A stretch of DNA of 64,000 nucleotides from Streptomyces halobius (GCF_023277745.1 NZ_CP086322.1:5642001-5706000), one strand, 5' to 3'; shown: positions 44,242 to 53,023, counted from the stretch's first letter. Notes: a model not told the origin generated them from the letters alone. Program-made: numbers and translations.

Positions 44242-45479
44242 TGGCGCGCGTCTGGATCGAGGACCGCGTCGGGCACGCGGCGTACAAGCGGGCCGTGGCG
44301 CAGGCCAAGCAGGTAGGCCGCACTCCTCCCGGCCGCTACCGCGTGCGCTGGTACGGCCCCGACGGCAAGCCGAAGATGAAGACCCTGGCCCGCAAGGTCG
44401 ACGCCGAGGCTGAGCGGACGAGGGTGGAGTCCCGCCTCTCCGATGGCACATATCGCGACCCGGCAGCCGCGCGCGTGAAGTTCGCCGAGGTCGCGGAGTC
44501 CTGGCTCACTGCGCAGGTTCACCTCAAGCGTTCAACCCGCAACCGCTATCGAGGCGTTCTCGACGTCCACGTGATTCCTCGCTGGGGCACCACGTCACTG
44601 GATCGCATCCACTTCGAGGACGTGGCCGAATGGCTGGCGGAGATGCTGTCGGGCCAGGCAGCAGGGGGCAGGAAGCTCAGCCCGCGCTCGGTGCGCAAGG
44701 CGTACGTCGTCCTCAGCCGTGTACTCGGCTTCGCGATCAAGTCCCGTCGCCTGGCAGCCAACCCGGCTGTCGGTGTGCCGCTGCCCAAGGCAGTGCCGGC
44801 GGATCACGTCTACCTCGACGACATGCAGGCCGAGGCGCTGGCCAACGCCGCCGGGGCGTACCGGGTGTTCATCCTGCTGCTTGCCTACACCGGGCTGCGC
44901 TGGGGCGAGGCATCCGCACTGAAGGTGGGCCGCGTCGACCTCGACGCCTGCCGTGCGCACATCGTCGAGGCGTACGTCGAGGACAACGGCAAGCTCTACC
45001 TCGACAGCCCCAAGAACCACGAGCGCCGGTCCGTGCCGATCCCACGGTTCCTCGCTGAGGAGCTGAAGGCCCACGTCGAGAGGCGGGATGACGGTGAGCT
45101 ACTGTTCACCGCTCCTCAGGGCGGGCCACTGCGGGCGCGCAACTTCCGCCAGCGGTTCTTCGTCCCGGCGGTCGCGAAGGCGGGCCTCGACCACCTCAAG
45201 CTCACCCCGCACAAGCTGCGGCACACGGCCGCCTCGCTCGCCATCGCCAGCGGCGCGGACGTCAACGTCGTGCAGACCATGCTCGGCCACAAGTCCGCGA
45301 CCCTGACGCTGGACACCTACGGTCATCTCTTCCCGGACCGGCTCGACGAGGTCTCGAAGAAGATGCACAAGCGCCGCGCCAAGCAACTGGCTAAGGCGAA
45401 GGCCAAGCTGGAGAAGGCGGAGAAGAAGGCGCGTGAGGCCGCAGACACGGTGGCTGCCCTGGAGGGCGTTGCAGTGTGA
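44241..45479 (+). CDS. int: Tyrosine-type site-specific integrase
   Basis: 412 residues. SAM-like N-terminal domain (about 75-170) and catalytic domain with Arg in TGLRWGE (about 219), HKLRHT (about 323-328), GHKS (about 347) and Tyr in DTYGHLF (about 359). The C-terminus is a Lys/Ala coiled coil (KAKAKLEKAEKKAREAADTV). It recombines element and chromosome at tRNA-Arg(CCT), whose 3' end lies 544 bases away, the expected arrangement. Confidence 0.95.
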   Translation: MARVWIEDRVGHAAYKRAVAQAKQVGRTPPGRYRVRWYGPDGKPKMKTLARKVDAEAERTRVESRLSDGTYRDPAAARVKFAEVAESWLTAQVHLKRSTRNRYRGVLDVHVIPRWGTTSLDRIHFEDVAEWLAEMLSGQAAGGRKLSPRSVRKAYVVLSRVLGFAIKSRRLAANPAVGVPLPKAVPADHVYLDDMQAEALANAAGAYRVFILLLAYTGLRWGEASALKVGRVDLDACRAHIVEAYVEDNGKLYLDSPKNHERRSVPIPRFLAEELKAHVERRDDGELLFTAPQGGPLRARNFRQRFFVPAVAKAGLDHLKLTPHKLRHTAASLAIASGADVNVVQTMLGHKSATLTLDTYGHLFPDRLDEVSKKMHKRRAKQLAKAKAKLEKAEKKAREAADTVAALEGVAV

Positions 45480-45554
45480 TGTGTGCCTGGTCCGTGCTGA
45501 GGTTCGTCAGGTGCTGCCCGCCAGACCGGCGGGGCGCACCTCGCGTCGGGGGGC

Positions 45555-45908
45555 TCAGTCGTTCCCCGGTGCCCGGTTCATGTGCGGCCGCATGAAGGCA
45601 TCCACTGCCTCGGCGGCATCACGCATCGCCAGCCGGCTGATCTCTTCGGGGACCTCGCGGTCGTCGTAGACGAAGAGACGCCCGTCCACGAGCTGGGTCT
45701 TCGGTTGCCAGCCGAGGCGGCGACCCGCCTCGCGGGCGGCACGCCGTACGTCCTTGAGGTCGCCCATGTCTTCGAGGTCACTGCTGCCCAGGATCAGCTG
45801 TCCGTGGTAGCCCTGGTAGCCGGGCTTGAGCGAAGCCTTCATCAGGTTCTCCAGGCGGTCGACCAGGTTGTTGTGGCGGCGCTTGGCCAGTTCGTCCTTC
45901 GCGGGCAT
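45555..45908 (-). CDS. Small hypothetical protein near the integrase
   Basis: 117 residues from MPAKDELAKRRHNNLVDRLE (45908). A helical start is followed by GYQGYHGQLILGSSDLEDMG and LVDGRLFVYDDREVPEEISR. No named family. Convergent with the integrase and close to the attachment tRNA, so either the last element gene or an att-side accessory. A longer start at 45971 would run through the terminator and is rejected. Confidence 0.6.
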   Translation of the reverse strand: MPAKDELAKRRHNNLVDRLENLMKASLKPGYQGYHGQLILGSSDLEDMGDLKDVRRAAREAGRRLGWQPKTQLVDGRLFVYDDREVPEEISRLAMRDAAEAVDAFMRPHMNRAPGND

Positions 45909-45968
45909 CGCGGTACAGCTCCCCACCCTCGGCGCACACCTCATGTGTGCTGAATCCGTGCCGGAAGC

Positions 45969-46006
45969 CAAAGGCCCTGTCGCCCTAGTGGGCGACAGGG
46001 CCTTTG
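45969..46006 (-). terminator. Intrinsic terminator after tRNA-Arg copy 2
   Basis: A perfect 17-bp stem (CAAAGGCCCTGTCGCCC with its complement) around TAGT, 17 bases beyond the tRNA 3' end on the minus strand. Confidence 0.85.
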
Positions 46007-46022
46007 ACCTGCTGCTTTAGCG

Positions 46023-46095
46023 TGCCCCCGGCAGGATTCGAACCTGCGACACCCGCTTTAGGAGAGCGGTGCTCTATCCCCTGAGCTACGGAGGC
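46023..46095 (-). tRNA. tRNA-Arg(CCT), copy 2, integration site
   Basis: Acceptor GCCTCCG / CGGGGGC, anticodon stem CCGCT/AGCGG with loop CTCCTAA (anticodon CCT), T-arm GCAGG TTCGAAT CCTGC. CCA is not encoded. The 3' portion (46037-46056) matches the repeat at 17580-17599, making this the attachment gene of the mobile element. Confidence 0.93.
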
Positions 46096-46439
46096 GGGGA
46101 TCTGTCGGAAATGGTGTCTGAAATCTTCTGGGCAACGCCAGGAGGCATCAGAGCTGATTCCCGTGGATCCAGGGTGCGCGACCGGGGCCTCGCACCCGGC
46201 ACAGTGTAGCGGGTGGCCTTCCCTGGAGGGGGATGATCCCTGCAGGGGAGGCTTTCACGGCTCAGAGAGGCGCTGTCGTCGCTCTGACTGGTCAGGAGGC
46301 GGGGGGCTGGGGGTTCGCGAGGTTGAGTCGGTGATCCAGGCGAAGCCGAGGTAGATCGGCAGCGTTGCCTCCGCGCCGTACGGCGGGACGCGCCCCAGGT
46401 GGTGTCTCTTCGATCAGGTAGCTCGTTGTTCTGGTCATG
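46096..46439. other. Intergenic, nothing recognised
   Basis: Flank to the right of the mobile element. No coding frame or RNA gene stands out. A short GGATGATCCCTGCAGG segment is the only local symmetry seen. Confidence 0.4.
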
Positions 46440-47288
46440 ATGAGTCGGGGGAACTGACTGACGATGAGTGGGCTGTGCTGGAGCCGTTGTTGCCGGTGAG
46501 CAACACCGGTGCGGTCGGTGGCGAGATCACCGGCAGGTGATCAACGGGATCATTCACCGGTCAGCACCGGGGTGCAGTGGCGTGAGCTGGCCGACCGCTT
46601 TGCCCGTGGCAGACAGTCCACAAGCGGCACATGCTGTGGTCGGCCGACGGCACCTGGGATTTGCTCCTCCGGCATGTCCAGGCTGTCGCCGATGCCGATG
46701 CCGATGCCGATGCCGATGCCGATGCCGATGCCGAGGGCGAGGGCGACATCGACTGGGACAGCAACGTCGACTCCACCGGCGCCCGGGCTCACCAGCACGC
46801 CGCAGGTGTCCCAGGGACCCGCCGCCCGCGTCGCCGGGCTCCTCAAAAGAGGCCCCGCGAAGATCGGTTCAGCAGCCGTCGGCGGCGGTGAGCCTGTGCG
46901 ACCTGCTGGAGGAGGCGGTGCAGCAGGCGAAGGGCTCGGCCGGTCCCGCGGCGGGCTGACCTGCAAGATCCACGTCGCCGCGGAGGGCCACTGCCGCCAC
47001 TGTCTTTGCTGATCACGCCGGGGCAGCGGGCGGACTGCACCCAGTTCGAGCCAGTCATGGACAAGATCCGGTGCCCCGCACAGGACTCGGGCGTCCACGC
47101 CGCACGCCGGACAGCGTGAGCGCCGACAAGGCGTACAGCAACCGCAAGATCCGCGCCTACCTCCGCAAACGTGGCATCCGGCACGTGATGCCGCAGGGCT
47201 GTCACCACTCGCTATGACAAGCGCGGATCTGTCTATCCCGGCACCGTCACCGCCGCCGCTCTCCTCATCTGGCTCCGATCACGAGTGA
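46440..47288 (+). pseudogene. IS5-type transposase, frameshifted and internally deleted
   Basis: Several frames follow one transposase: DEWAVLEPLLPVSNTGAV, GRWRDHRQVINGIIHR, TVHKRHMLWSADGTWDLLLR-like text, GLGRSRGGLTCKIHVAAEGH, SADKAYSNRKIRAYLRKRGI, and the end RYDKRGSVYPGTVTAAALLI. The stretch before the last block (usually about 40 residues with the catalytic Glu) is missing. It carries a (GATGCC)7 expansion. Confidence 0.75.
46691..46732 (+). repeat. Hexanucleotide microsatellite (GATGCC)7
   Basis: Seven perfect copies of GATGCC, coding (Asp-Ala)7 in the transposase frame. Such a run is not expected in this family and probably arose by replication slippage. Confidence 0.95.
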
Positions 47289-47299
47289 AGGGGCATGGC

Positions 47300-47584
47300 C
47301 TACGGGGCCTCGACACCGGCTATCCGGTATTTGCTCACCTCGGCGTCGCGGATCTGAGCTGTCTGCTCGGGGTCCGGGCCCACACCACGGAAGCGTTCGA
47401 GATCTTCGTCCGTCTCCCAGCGTTCGTGCACATTGATCCGGTTCGGCTCGATCGGGTCGGCCGACAGGGCGAAATCAAGGCACCCGCGGGCGGCCCGGGC
47501 ATGCTCGATGACCTTCGAGCATCCGGCCAGGTACGCGTCACGGGCAGCAGCATCCACGTACAACTTCCCGGCAATGATGATCAC
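47300..47584 (-). CDS. Antibiotic biosynthesis monooxygenase (ABM) domain protein
   Basis: 94 residues from GTG 47584, preceded by GAGAGGAG. VIIIAGKLYVDAAARDAYLA, EHARAARGCLDFALSADPIE and NRINVHERWETDEDLERF are typical of the ferredoxin-like ABM fold, which forms dimers and acts as a small oxygenase or scavenger. A neighbour of oxygenase remnants on the same strand, so perhaps a survivor of the same lost cluster. Confidence 0.8.
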   Translation of the reverse strand: MIIIAGKLYVDAAARDAYLAGCSKVIEHARAARGCLDFALSADPIEPNRINVHERWETDEDLERFRGVGPDPEQTAQIRDAEVSKYRIAGVEAP

Positions 47585-47809
47585 GGCACTCCTCTCGTTG
47601 CAGCTACTCGCCTGATAGTGATGTGCAGCGTGACCGCCTTTCAGCATGGCCACTGCGGAGATAGACCGCAGCGGCACACCAGACTCATCGGTCACGCCCA
47701 GCACCACGAGCAGGCATCACAGCGGCGCGAGCCACCTGATCGAAGAGGTACGCCCCAGGTGGTGGGCAGGCTGAGCCGGGAGAACCGACGATGACGCCTT
47801 CGTGGATGA

Positions 47810-47990
47810 GCCGCGCGCGGTGCCGGCAGTGCGGCGTCGCAGATGTCCTCCACGGCACGGAGCAGGCCCTCCGGCCACAGCAGTAGACGACCGTCCCCGT
47901 GGGAAGGCCGCTCAACTCCCGGGGCAAGTCGGGCAGTCCCATGAAGTCCTGCGGTACGAAGGTGACCATGCCGCCGCAGAGTGACCGGAT
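47810..47990 (-). pseudogene. Flavin/2Fe-2S oxidoreductase (VanB type) fragment
   Basis: The minus strand reads VTFVPQDFMGLPDLPREL, GLPTGTVVYCCG and then, after a one-base shift, PEGLLRAVEDICDAALPAP. This is the NAD-binding tail of phthalate-dioxygenase-reductase-like proteins. Both ends are missing. It would normally pass electrons to an oxygenase such as the truncated one upstream. Confidence 0.55.
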
Positions 47991-48054
47991 CTCGTCCTGG
48001 AAGGTGGATACGGTGAATCCGGTTTCGTGCAGGCCATAGCTCATGGACCGGTAG

Positions 48055-48408
48055 TCAGGTGCCAACGTATTCGAGGAGGCTGCTGAAATAGGCGTGGTGC
48101 TTGCCCTCGTCCTCGGCATGGTCGGCGACCAGCTCACGCACGGAAACGGGAAGGCGCTCATCACGCGGGATCTCGGCGAGCATGTTGGAGATCAGGGTCT
48201 CGCTCACCACCGCGAACACCAGCTCGTCGATGCCGCGGAGATCCGGGTCGATACGGCGGTGGATGCGGTCCAGACTCTCCACGAACTGCGGCGTCTCCGG
48301 CATATGGGTCGGCACGCCGGTACGCCGCTCCACCTGCTTGAGCGTGTCGTAGGTGAACTGGGCATGCCATGTCTCATCAGTGGTGATCTTGAAGGCGTCC
48401 TCCTTCAT
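48055..48408 (-). pseudogene. AurF-type diiron oxygenase, C-terminal fragment
   Basis: 117 residues: ITTDETWHAQFTYDTLKQVE, VFAVVSETLISNMLAEIPRD and VADHAEDEGKHHAYFSSLLE. These keep the second half of the diiron ligand set (ExxH-type clusters) of p-aminobenzoate N-oxygenase-like proteins, which are normally about 300 residues. The first half is absent and the end is cut. Inactive by inference. Confidence 0.65.
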
Positions 48409-48631
48409 CTTCTCGGGAAGATGAAGCCCCGCACGGCCTCTGCTGATCTGCGAACTGATCGGAATGCCGCTCCGAACCGAGCCAGGTCTTGTCGGGCGGC
48501 GTCGAACAGAGGCACAGAATTCCTCGAATTATCGGTGAGTTGATTTGCCGTCGGCACGGGCGGAAACCGGCCGAATGCGGGCCGCCGGCGACTTGCCTCG
48601 AAGATCTTTGGCCAGCCTTCCGGCCATGTCG

Positions 48632-48714
48632 ACCGGCATTTATTTGCCGGTCGATTCACGAGTGCCAGGTGTCGCTCGGAAGCTTTTGGCGAGGACCGGC
48701 AATTATTTGCCGGT
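48632..48714. promoter_or_regulatory. Pair of identical inverted repeats
   Basis: ACCGGCA-N6-TGCCGGT occurs at 48632-48651 and 48695-48714, 63 bases apart (six helix turns), about 150 bases before the MOSC start. The spacing suggests cooperative regulator binding. Confidence 0.6.
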
Positions 48715-48863
48715 GGTCTGAATTGGGTGCCCTCGGAAGCGTGGCCTCGGAAGGGTGCGGTAGATTCATGGCTCGTGACGAGAGGAACCGCCGCTGCCCG
48801 GACGGCTCCTGCGCGGAGGGGAAGAGTGGAAGACGTGTGGACAGCGCAAGCGCGGAGCCGCGC

Positions 48864-49679
48864 ATGATCGGCTCGATCACGCAGATCTGGCGCTATCCCG
48901 TGAAGTCCATGGGCGGCGAGCTCCTGTCCGCCGCCGACGTGTCCGAGCGGGGCATCGCGGGGGACCGCCTGCTCGCGGTACTCGATGTGACCGCGGGCAA
49001 AATCCTGTCCGCGAAGAAGGAGAGCCGGCTCCTGTCGGCCTCGGCGCGCATCCGCGATCGGGACGACGTCCGGGTGACCCTGCCGGAACACGGCGAGTTC
49101 GAGGCGGACGACCCCCGTCTGCACAGCGCGCTGTCCGCATGGCTGGGGCGGGAGTGCCGCCTGGTGAGGCCCGTCCCCGGTGTGAGCGCCGTCTTCGAGA
49201 AGCGGGACGCCGACGACGAGAACCTCGTCAAGGACCTGACGACCCGGCCGGGCCTGTTCTTCGACACCAAGTCCACACTGCACGTGCTGACCACGTCCAG
49301 CCTTGAATCCGCCCGTCGGCTCTACCCGGAGGGCGACTGGGACGTCCGCAGGTTCCGCCCCAACATCCTCGTGGAAACAGAGGACGAGGGGTTCCCCGAG
49401 GAGTCATGGCCCGGCACGACCATCGCCCTCGGCGCGGCCTCGGCCTGGGTGCGCAAGGCGACGCCACGCTGCGCCATGACGGGCAGGGCGCAGGCGAGTC
49501 TGCCGCAGGACCGGGAGATCCACCGCACGCTGGCGCGCCGACACGGCAACGTCCTCGGTGTCCTGGCACACCCGGCGGGCGACGCCTGCCTGCGCATCGG
49601 CGACCTCGTGAGCCGACAGCCCGCTGCCGCGGATGCTCGGGTCGGTGCCTTACTGCCAACGGACCCGTTCCGGGATTGA
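48864..49679 (+). CDS. MOSC-domain protein (YcbX/MOSC_N type)
   Basis: 271 residues from ATG 48864. The N-terminal beta-barrel domain is clear (ITQIWRYPVKSMGGELLSAA, ERGIAGDRLLAVLD). The MOSC domain follows, with RFRPNILVETEDEGFPEESW and KATPRCAMTGRAQASLPQDR, whose Cys is the likely molybdopterin-sulfur ligand. Such proteins reduce N-hydroxylated compounds or carry sulfur for molybdenum enzymes. Two inverted repeats lie upstream. Confidence 0.88.
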   Translation: MIGSITQIWRYPVKSMGGELLSAADVSERGIAGDRLLAVLDVTAGKILSAKKESRLLSASARIRDRDDVRVTLPEHGEFEADDPRLHSALSAWLGRECRLVRPVPGVSAVFEKRDADDENLVKDLTTRPGLFFDTKSTLHVLTTSSLESARRLYPEGDWDVRRFRPNILVETEDEGFPEESWPGTTIALGAASAWVRKATPRCAMTGRAQASLPQDREIHRTLARRHGNVLGVLAHPAGDACLRIGDLVSRQPAAADARVGALLPTDPFRD

Positions 49680-49868
49680 GCCGTTCCGGGATCGACCGGT
49701 TCCCAGATTCCGCATCCACTTCTCACCTCTCCGCCGGCTGCCCCTGGGGTGGCATCGAGCTCCGGACGCGCGCTCGTCTGGCCTGGTGAGGGTGAGGGGA
49801 GTGACAGGAAAGCGGGGGTGTGGGGGGATTGTTGGGTGTGCGTGTGGGGTGCGCCTGGGGCGGTCGCG

Positions 49869-50222
49869 TCAGCCGCCGACGTGCCAGCTGACCGTGCCGT
49901 CCGTGATGACGAGCATGGCGAGGATGATCAGGTCCGTTGCGCCGAGGGCGATGCCCAGGAGGGCGCGGCCGCGGCGGTTGGTGCGGCGGGCCAGGGCCAC
50001 GGCGCCGAGGACCAGTGCGCAGGGGCCCAGAACGATGTTGAGGACCAGGGTGCCCAGCAGTCCGAGGACGAAGGAGGCCACGGCCATTCCATCGGCGTGG
50101 GCGCGGGCCACGCGCGACGTCTGCGTCATCTGAGCCATGCCGCTCGCCTCGTTCGTTTCAGCCGTGTTCGCTGGCTTTGTCTGCTTCCGCGGCATCGGCA
50201 TGGCTTCGCTCAGGCCGGTCAT
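49869..50222 (-). CDS. DUF4190 membrane protein
   Basis: 117 residues with two membrane helices (MAVASFVLGLLGTLVLNIVL and LLGIALGATDLIILAMLV) separated by RRTNRRGRA, the DUF4190 pattern. Its ATG overlaps the stop of the small upstream membrane gene. Function unknown; Streptomyces have many copies. Confidence 0.85.
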   Translation of the reverse strand: MTGLSEAMPMPRKQTKPANTAETNEASGMAQMTQTSRVARAHADGMAVASFVLGLLGTLVLNIVLGPCALVLGAVALARRTNRRGRALLGIALGATDLIILAMLVITDGTVSWHVGG

Positions 50223-50383
50223 CGGGAGACCTCCTCGGCGTTGTGGCGGCGTTCACGGATGGCGAAGACGAGCAGCCAGCCGGCGATGGCGGCTGCGGCG
50301 ACGAGAGTGACGGGGAGGGGAAGGTGTGCCGCGGTGCCCAGCATGATCCCCATGAGGAGGAGGGCGGCGACGAGGAAGAGCAT
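50219..50383 (-). CDS. Tiny membrane protein upstream of DUF4190
   Basis: 54 residues: MLFLVAALLLMGIMLGTAAH, a second helix LPVTLVAAAAIAGWLLVFAI, then a basic tail RERRHNAEEVSR. TGA overlaps the next ATG (ATGA), which shows coupling and supports the reading. No family name. Confidence 0.65.
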   Translation of the reverse strand: MLFLVAALLLMGIMLGTAAHLPLPVTLVAAAAIAGWLLVFAIRERRHNAEEVSR

Positions 50384-50404
50384 GATCTGCCTTTCCGGTT
50401 CGAC

Positions 50405-50638
50405 GGACGGACGGTGTCTCGGGGTTGGCGGTGTCTTGGGGTTGGCGGTGTCTTAGGGGTGGTGACTCGGGGTTGGCGGTGACTGGGCCGGACGGTGGCT
50501 GGGCCGGCGAACGGTCCGGAACGGTTCGGCGAACAGTCCCGGACGGTCCGGAGAACATTTCAGAGGACAGTTGTTCACTGACATCCTCAGTCTACGGCCG
50601 CCCGCGGGTGGAAGTGTTCAGAGAACGGTTGTTTACTG
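50405..50638. repeat. Tandem 17-bp repeats and paired direct repeats before TetR
   Basis: GGTGTCTTGGGGTTGGC-type units repeat three to four times at 50413-50480. Closer to the gene, ACAGTTGTTCACTG (50567-50580) and ACGGTTGTTTACTG (50625-50638) are near-identical, the second ending 6 bases before the TetR start; both are candidate operators. Confidence 0.5.
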
Positions 50639-50644
50639 GATGAT

Positions 50645-51283
50645 ATGAGTCACACCCTTGGAGTCCGGCAGGCCCAGAAGCAGAAAACCCGCCAGGCGCT
50701 GCTCGACGCGGCGCTCGGCCTGTTGGCGGAGCAGAGCCTGAGCAGCCTCGGACTGCGGGAGGTGACGCGGGTGGTCGGCATCGCCCCGACCGCGTTCTAC
50801 CGGCACTTCCGGGACATGGGTGAGCTGGGCGTCGCCCTCGTCGAGGAGGCGCTGGGAAGTCTGCATGCGATGGTGCGCGCGATCCTCGCCGAACAGGCCG
50901 CGGCCGAGGAGCGGATCGACCGTACCGTCGCGGTTGTTGAGCGGCATGTGCGCGAACATCCCGCGCACATACGGTTCGTGGCGCGCGAACGGCACGGCGG
51001 GGTACGGGCCGTACGTCAGGCCATCGCGGATGAGCTGGACCGGTTCGCCGAGGAGGCGGCGGCGTCGCTCAGGACCGAGCCGGCGTCGGAGGGTTGGAGT
51101 GATGACGATGTGCGAATGCTGGCGGAGCTGTATGTGGACCGCCTGGTGACGACGGCCGCGGCGGTGCTCGACGCCGAGGACGGCCCTCCGGGCGAGGCCG
51201 AGCGGGTGGTACGGGTGGCCCGGCGCCAGCTGCGGCTGATCAGCATCGGGCAGCGGTATTGGCGGGAGGCCGGGGGCGAGTAG
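50645..51283 (+). CDS. TetR family regulator
   Basis: 212 residues: helix-turn-helix LSSLGLREVTRVVGIAPTAF, YRHFRDMGELG, then a helical ligand domain (HVREHPAHIRFVARERHGGV). The form resembles fatty-acid/HrtR-type TetR proteins that begin with a short basic arm. The direct repeats just upstream suggest self-control. No obvious target gene follows on this strand; the M6 protease is convergent. Confidence 0.88.
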   Translation: MSHTLGVRQAQKQKTRQALLDAALGLLAEQSLSSLGLREVTRVVGIAPTAFYRHFRDMGELGVALVEEALGSLHAMVRAILAEQAAAEERIDRTVAVVERHVREHPAHIRFVARERHGGVRAVRQAIADELDRFAEEAAASLRTEPASEGWSDDDVRMLAELYVDRLVTTAAAVLDAEDGPPGEAERVVRVARRQLRLISIGQRYWREAGGE

Positions 51284-51495
51284 CTGGGCGCGAAGCCTGG
51301 CGCGTGAGTGACGGAGCCCGGGGCGAGTAACGCGGTGGGATGCCGGGGCGAGTGGCGGAGTGCAGGCCTGGGGCGAGTGGCCGAGCGGAGCCCCGGGGCA
51401 GAGTGGTGGAGCGGACGCCGGGGGTGAGTCGACGGGGCCGAGCCAGCGGGAACGAGTAACCGGGTGGGCGAGGTCGACGTGGACGACCGCGCTGA
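51284..51495. repeat. Degenerate GGGGCGAGT repeats
   Basis: The GGGGCGAGT core recurs about six times at roughly 30-base spacing between the TetR and protease stops. Non-coding. Confidence 0.5.
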
Positions 51496-52758
51496 TCACG
51501 ACCGCGCCGGGGATATGCGCACCCGGTACGTGCCGTCCGGCCGCTCCTCCAGGACGGTGACGGAAGCCCCGCTCTCCCGGTCGGTGTAGGTGGCCCCGGG
51601 GCGGAAGGTGGCGTCGGTCAGTCCCGCGTCGACGTACTTGTCCCGGGTGAAGCAGCCGCGGCTGCGCGGAGTGGCGTCCACGACGCGTAGCGGGCCGTGG
51701 CCCGTGGGGATGTCGGTGGCGACCTGGTAGACCAGCACGCCTGGGCGGCAGACCGCCGGGTCGAGCGGGCCCCGGGTGCGGGCCTCGACGACGAAGGCGG
51801 TGTGGGTGCCGGTCGGAATGACGACGATCTTGGTGCCGTCGGGTGCGGCGGCCGGGCTGAGGGTGTGTTCGGCGGCCCGCCCGCCCCGTAGTGCGCAGCG
51901 CACCTGATGGGCGGCGAGCCAGCCGAGCTTCCACTTGTGCCAGCCGAGGAAGTCGTTGCTCGGCCCCCAGTCCTCGTCCATCGGATCCCAGTGGCCGACC
52001 AGCGTCGGGGCGTCGCGCCTGTGGGCGTAATAGAGGTCGGGGAGGCCGAAGGAATGGGCGTTCTCGTGGTTGAGAACGCGAAAGGCGCTCTTCCCGGCCT
52101 GCCGGCTCCAGATGAAGGACACGTTCCGGAACGGCACCCCGTCCGCGGTCCGCAGTCCCATGTCGCCACCGCTGAAGGTGACCGACAGCACCGTACGGGT
52201 GGCCGCCGGGCCCGCGTTGGGCGTGGCCAGGACGTTGATGACGTCGAACCCGCGGAAGTCGACCGAGGGGTCGGCGGCGCGGACGATCTCCTCGGCGAGG
52301 GCGTAATAGCCGGTGGGGGAGGCCGGGTCGAAGGTGGCGCCGCGGGCGATGCCGTACTCGGAGACGGGCCGCGGCATGCGTATCCACTTCAGAAGGGGCG
52401 TGGGGCGGTAGTCGAGCCGGCCGTACGAGCTGGCGCGGAAGTAGTCCGTCACGGCCGGGAAGAACTCGGCGAAGCGGGCGCGCGGGGTGATGGGGGCGCG
52501 GGCGTCCGGGAAGTCGATGAAGAGCGTGAGTGCCTTCACGGTGCCGTATGAGCGGGCGTAGCCGGCGGGGGTGGTCGCGGATTCGGAGACGTTGTCCCGG
52601 ATGCCGCCGAGGGCGCACGGCCCGCTCGGGGGCGTGCCGACCGCCGGGCGGGTGGCCGAGGGGGGAGACGGCGAGTCCATCGCCATGGTGGCGGCAGCGG
52701 CTGCCGTGGCCACAGCGCTTGCGGCAAGGGCCGCGGATATCTTCTGGCTCCGCCTCAT
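51496..52758 (-). CDS. Secreted M6-family metalloprotease
   Basis: 420 residues from ATG 52758, chosen because AGGGTG lies just upstream; a GTG at 52767 would add three residues. Signal peptide with RRSQK and an Ala-rich core. Zinc motif HENAHSFGLPD near 231-241 (HExxHxxGxxD) with a Met-turn candidate in WDPMDEDWG. Immune-inhibitor-A-like M6 enzymes degrade extracellular proteins. Two identical 17-bp repeats upstream probably regulate it. Confidence 0.87.
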   Translation of the reverse strand: MRRSQKISAALAASAVATAAAAATMAMDSPSPPSATRPAVGTPPSGPCALGGIRDNVSESATTPAGYARSYGTVKALTLFIDFPDARAPITPRARFAEFFPAVTDYFRASSYGRLDYRPTPLLKWIRMPRPVSEYGIARGATFDPASPTGYYALAEEIVRAADPSVDFRGFDVINVLATPNAGPAATRTVLSVTFSGGDMGLRTADGVPFRNVSFIWSRQAGKSAFRVLNHENAHSFGLPDLYYAHRRDAPTLVGHWDPMDEDWGPSNDFLGWHKWKLGWLAAHQVRCALRGGRAAEHTLSPAAAPDGTKIVVIPTGTHTAFVVEARTRGPLDPAVCRPGVLVYQVATDIPTGHGPLRVVDATPRSRGCFTRDKYVDAGLTDATFRPGATYTDRESGASVTVLEERPDGTYRVRISPARS

Positions 52759-52799
52759 GTCGATCACCCTGTGTCGCCGGGTGCTCGACCGCGCGCGGG

Positions 52800-52841
52800 G
52801 TTACGTCATCTGGAGCACCACGGAGTTACGTCATCTGGAGC
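52800..52841. promoter_or_regulatory. Exact 17-bp direct repeat upstream of M6 protease
   Basis: GTTACGTCATCTGGAGC occurs at 52800-52816 and 52825-52841 (25-base period), about 42-83 bases upstream of the protease ATG at 52758. A tandem regulator site is likely. Confidence 0.65.
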
Positions 52842-53023
52842 GCGAGCACGGTCGTCCGGAACGGTGGAGGGGCTGGTGGTGTGGCGACGGGCGGGTGAGG
52901 TGTGGCGCGGGTCACGTCGAGGGATGAAATATCCGGGGACGGGGTCCCCGTTTAACCAGACGTCCGAAGAAGCGGGGAGGGCTTCCCCGGTTCGTTCGCC
53001 GGACCGTGACGCCGGCGACCAGT

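Noticed and set aside
46691..46732. Functional Asp-Ala repeat protein
   Set aside because: The surrounding frames are broken pieces of a transposase, so the repeat is a slippage product.
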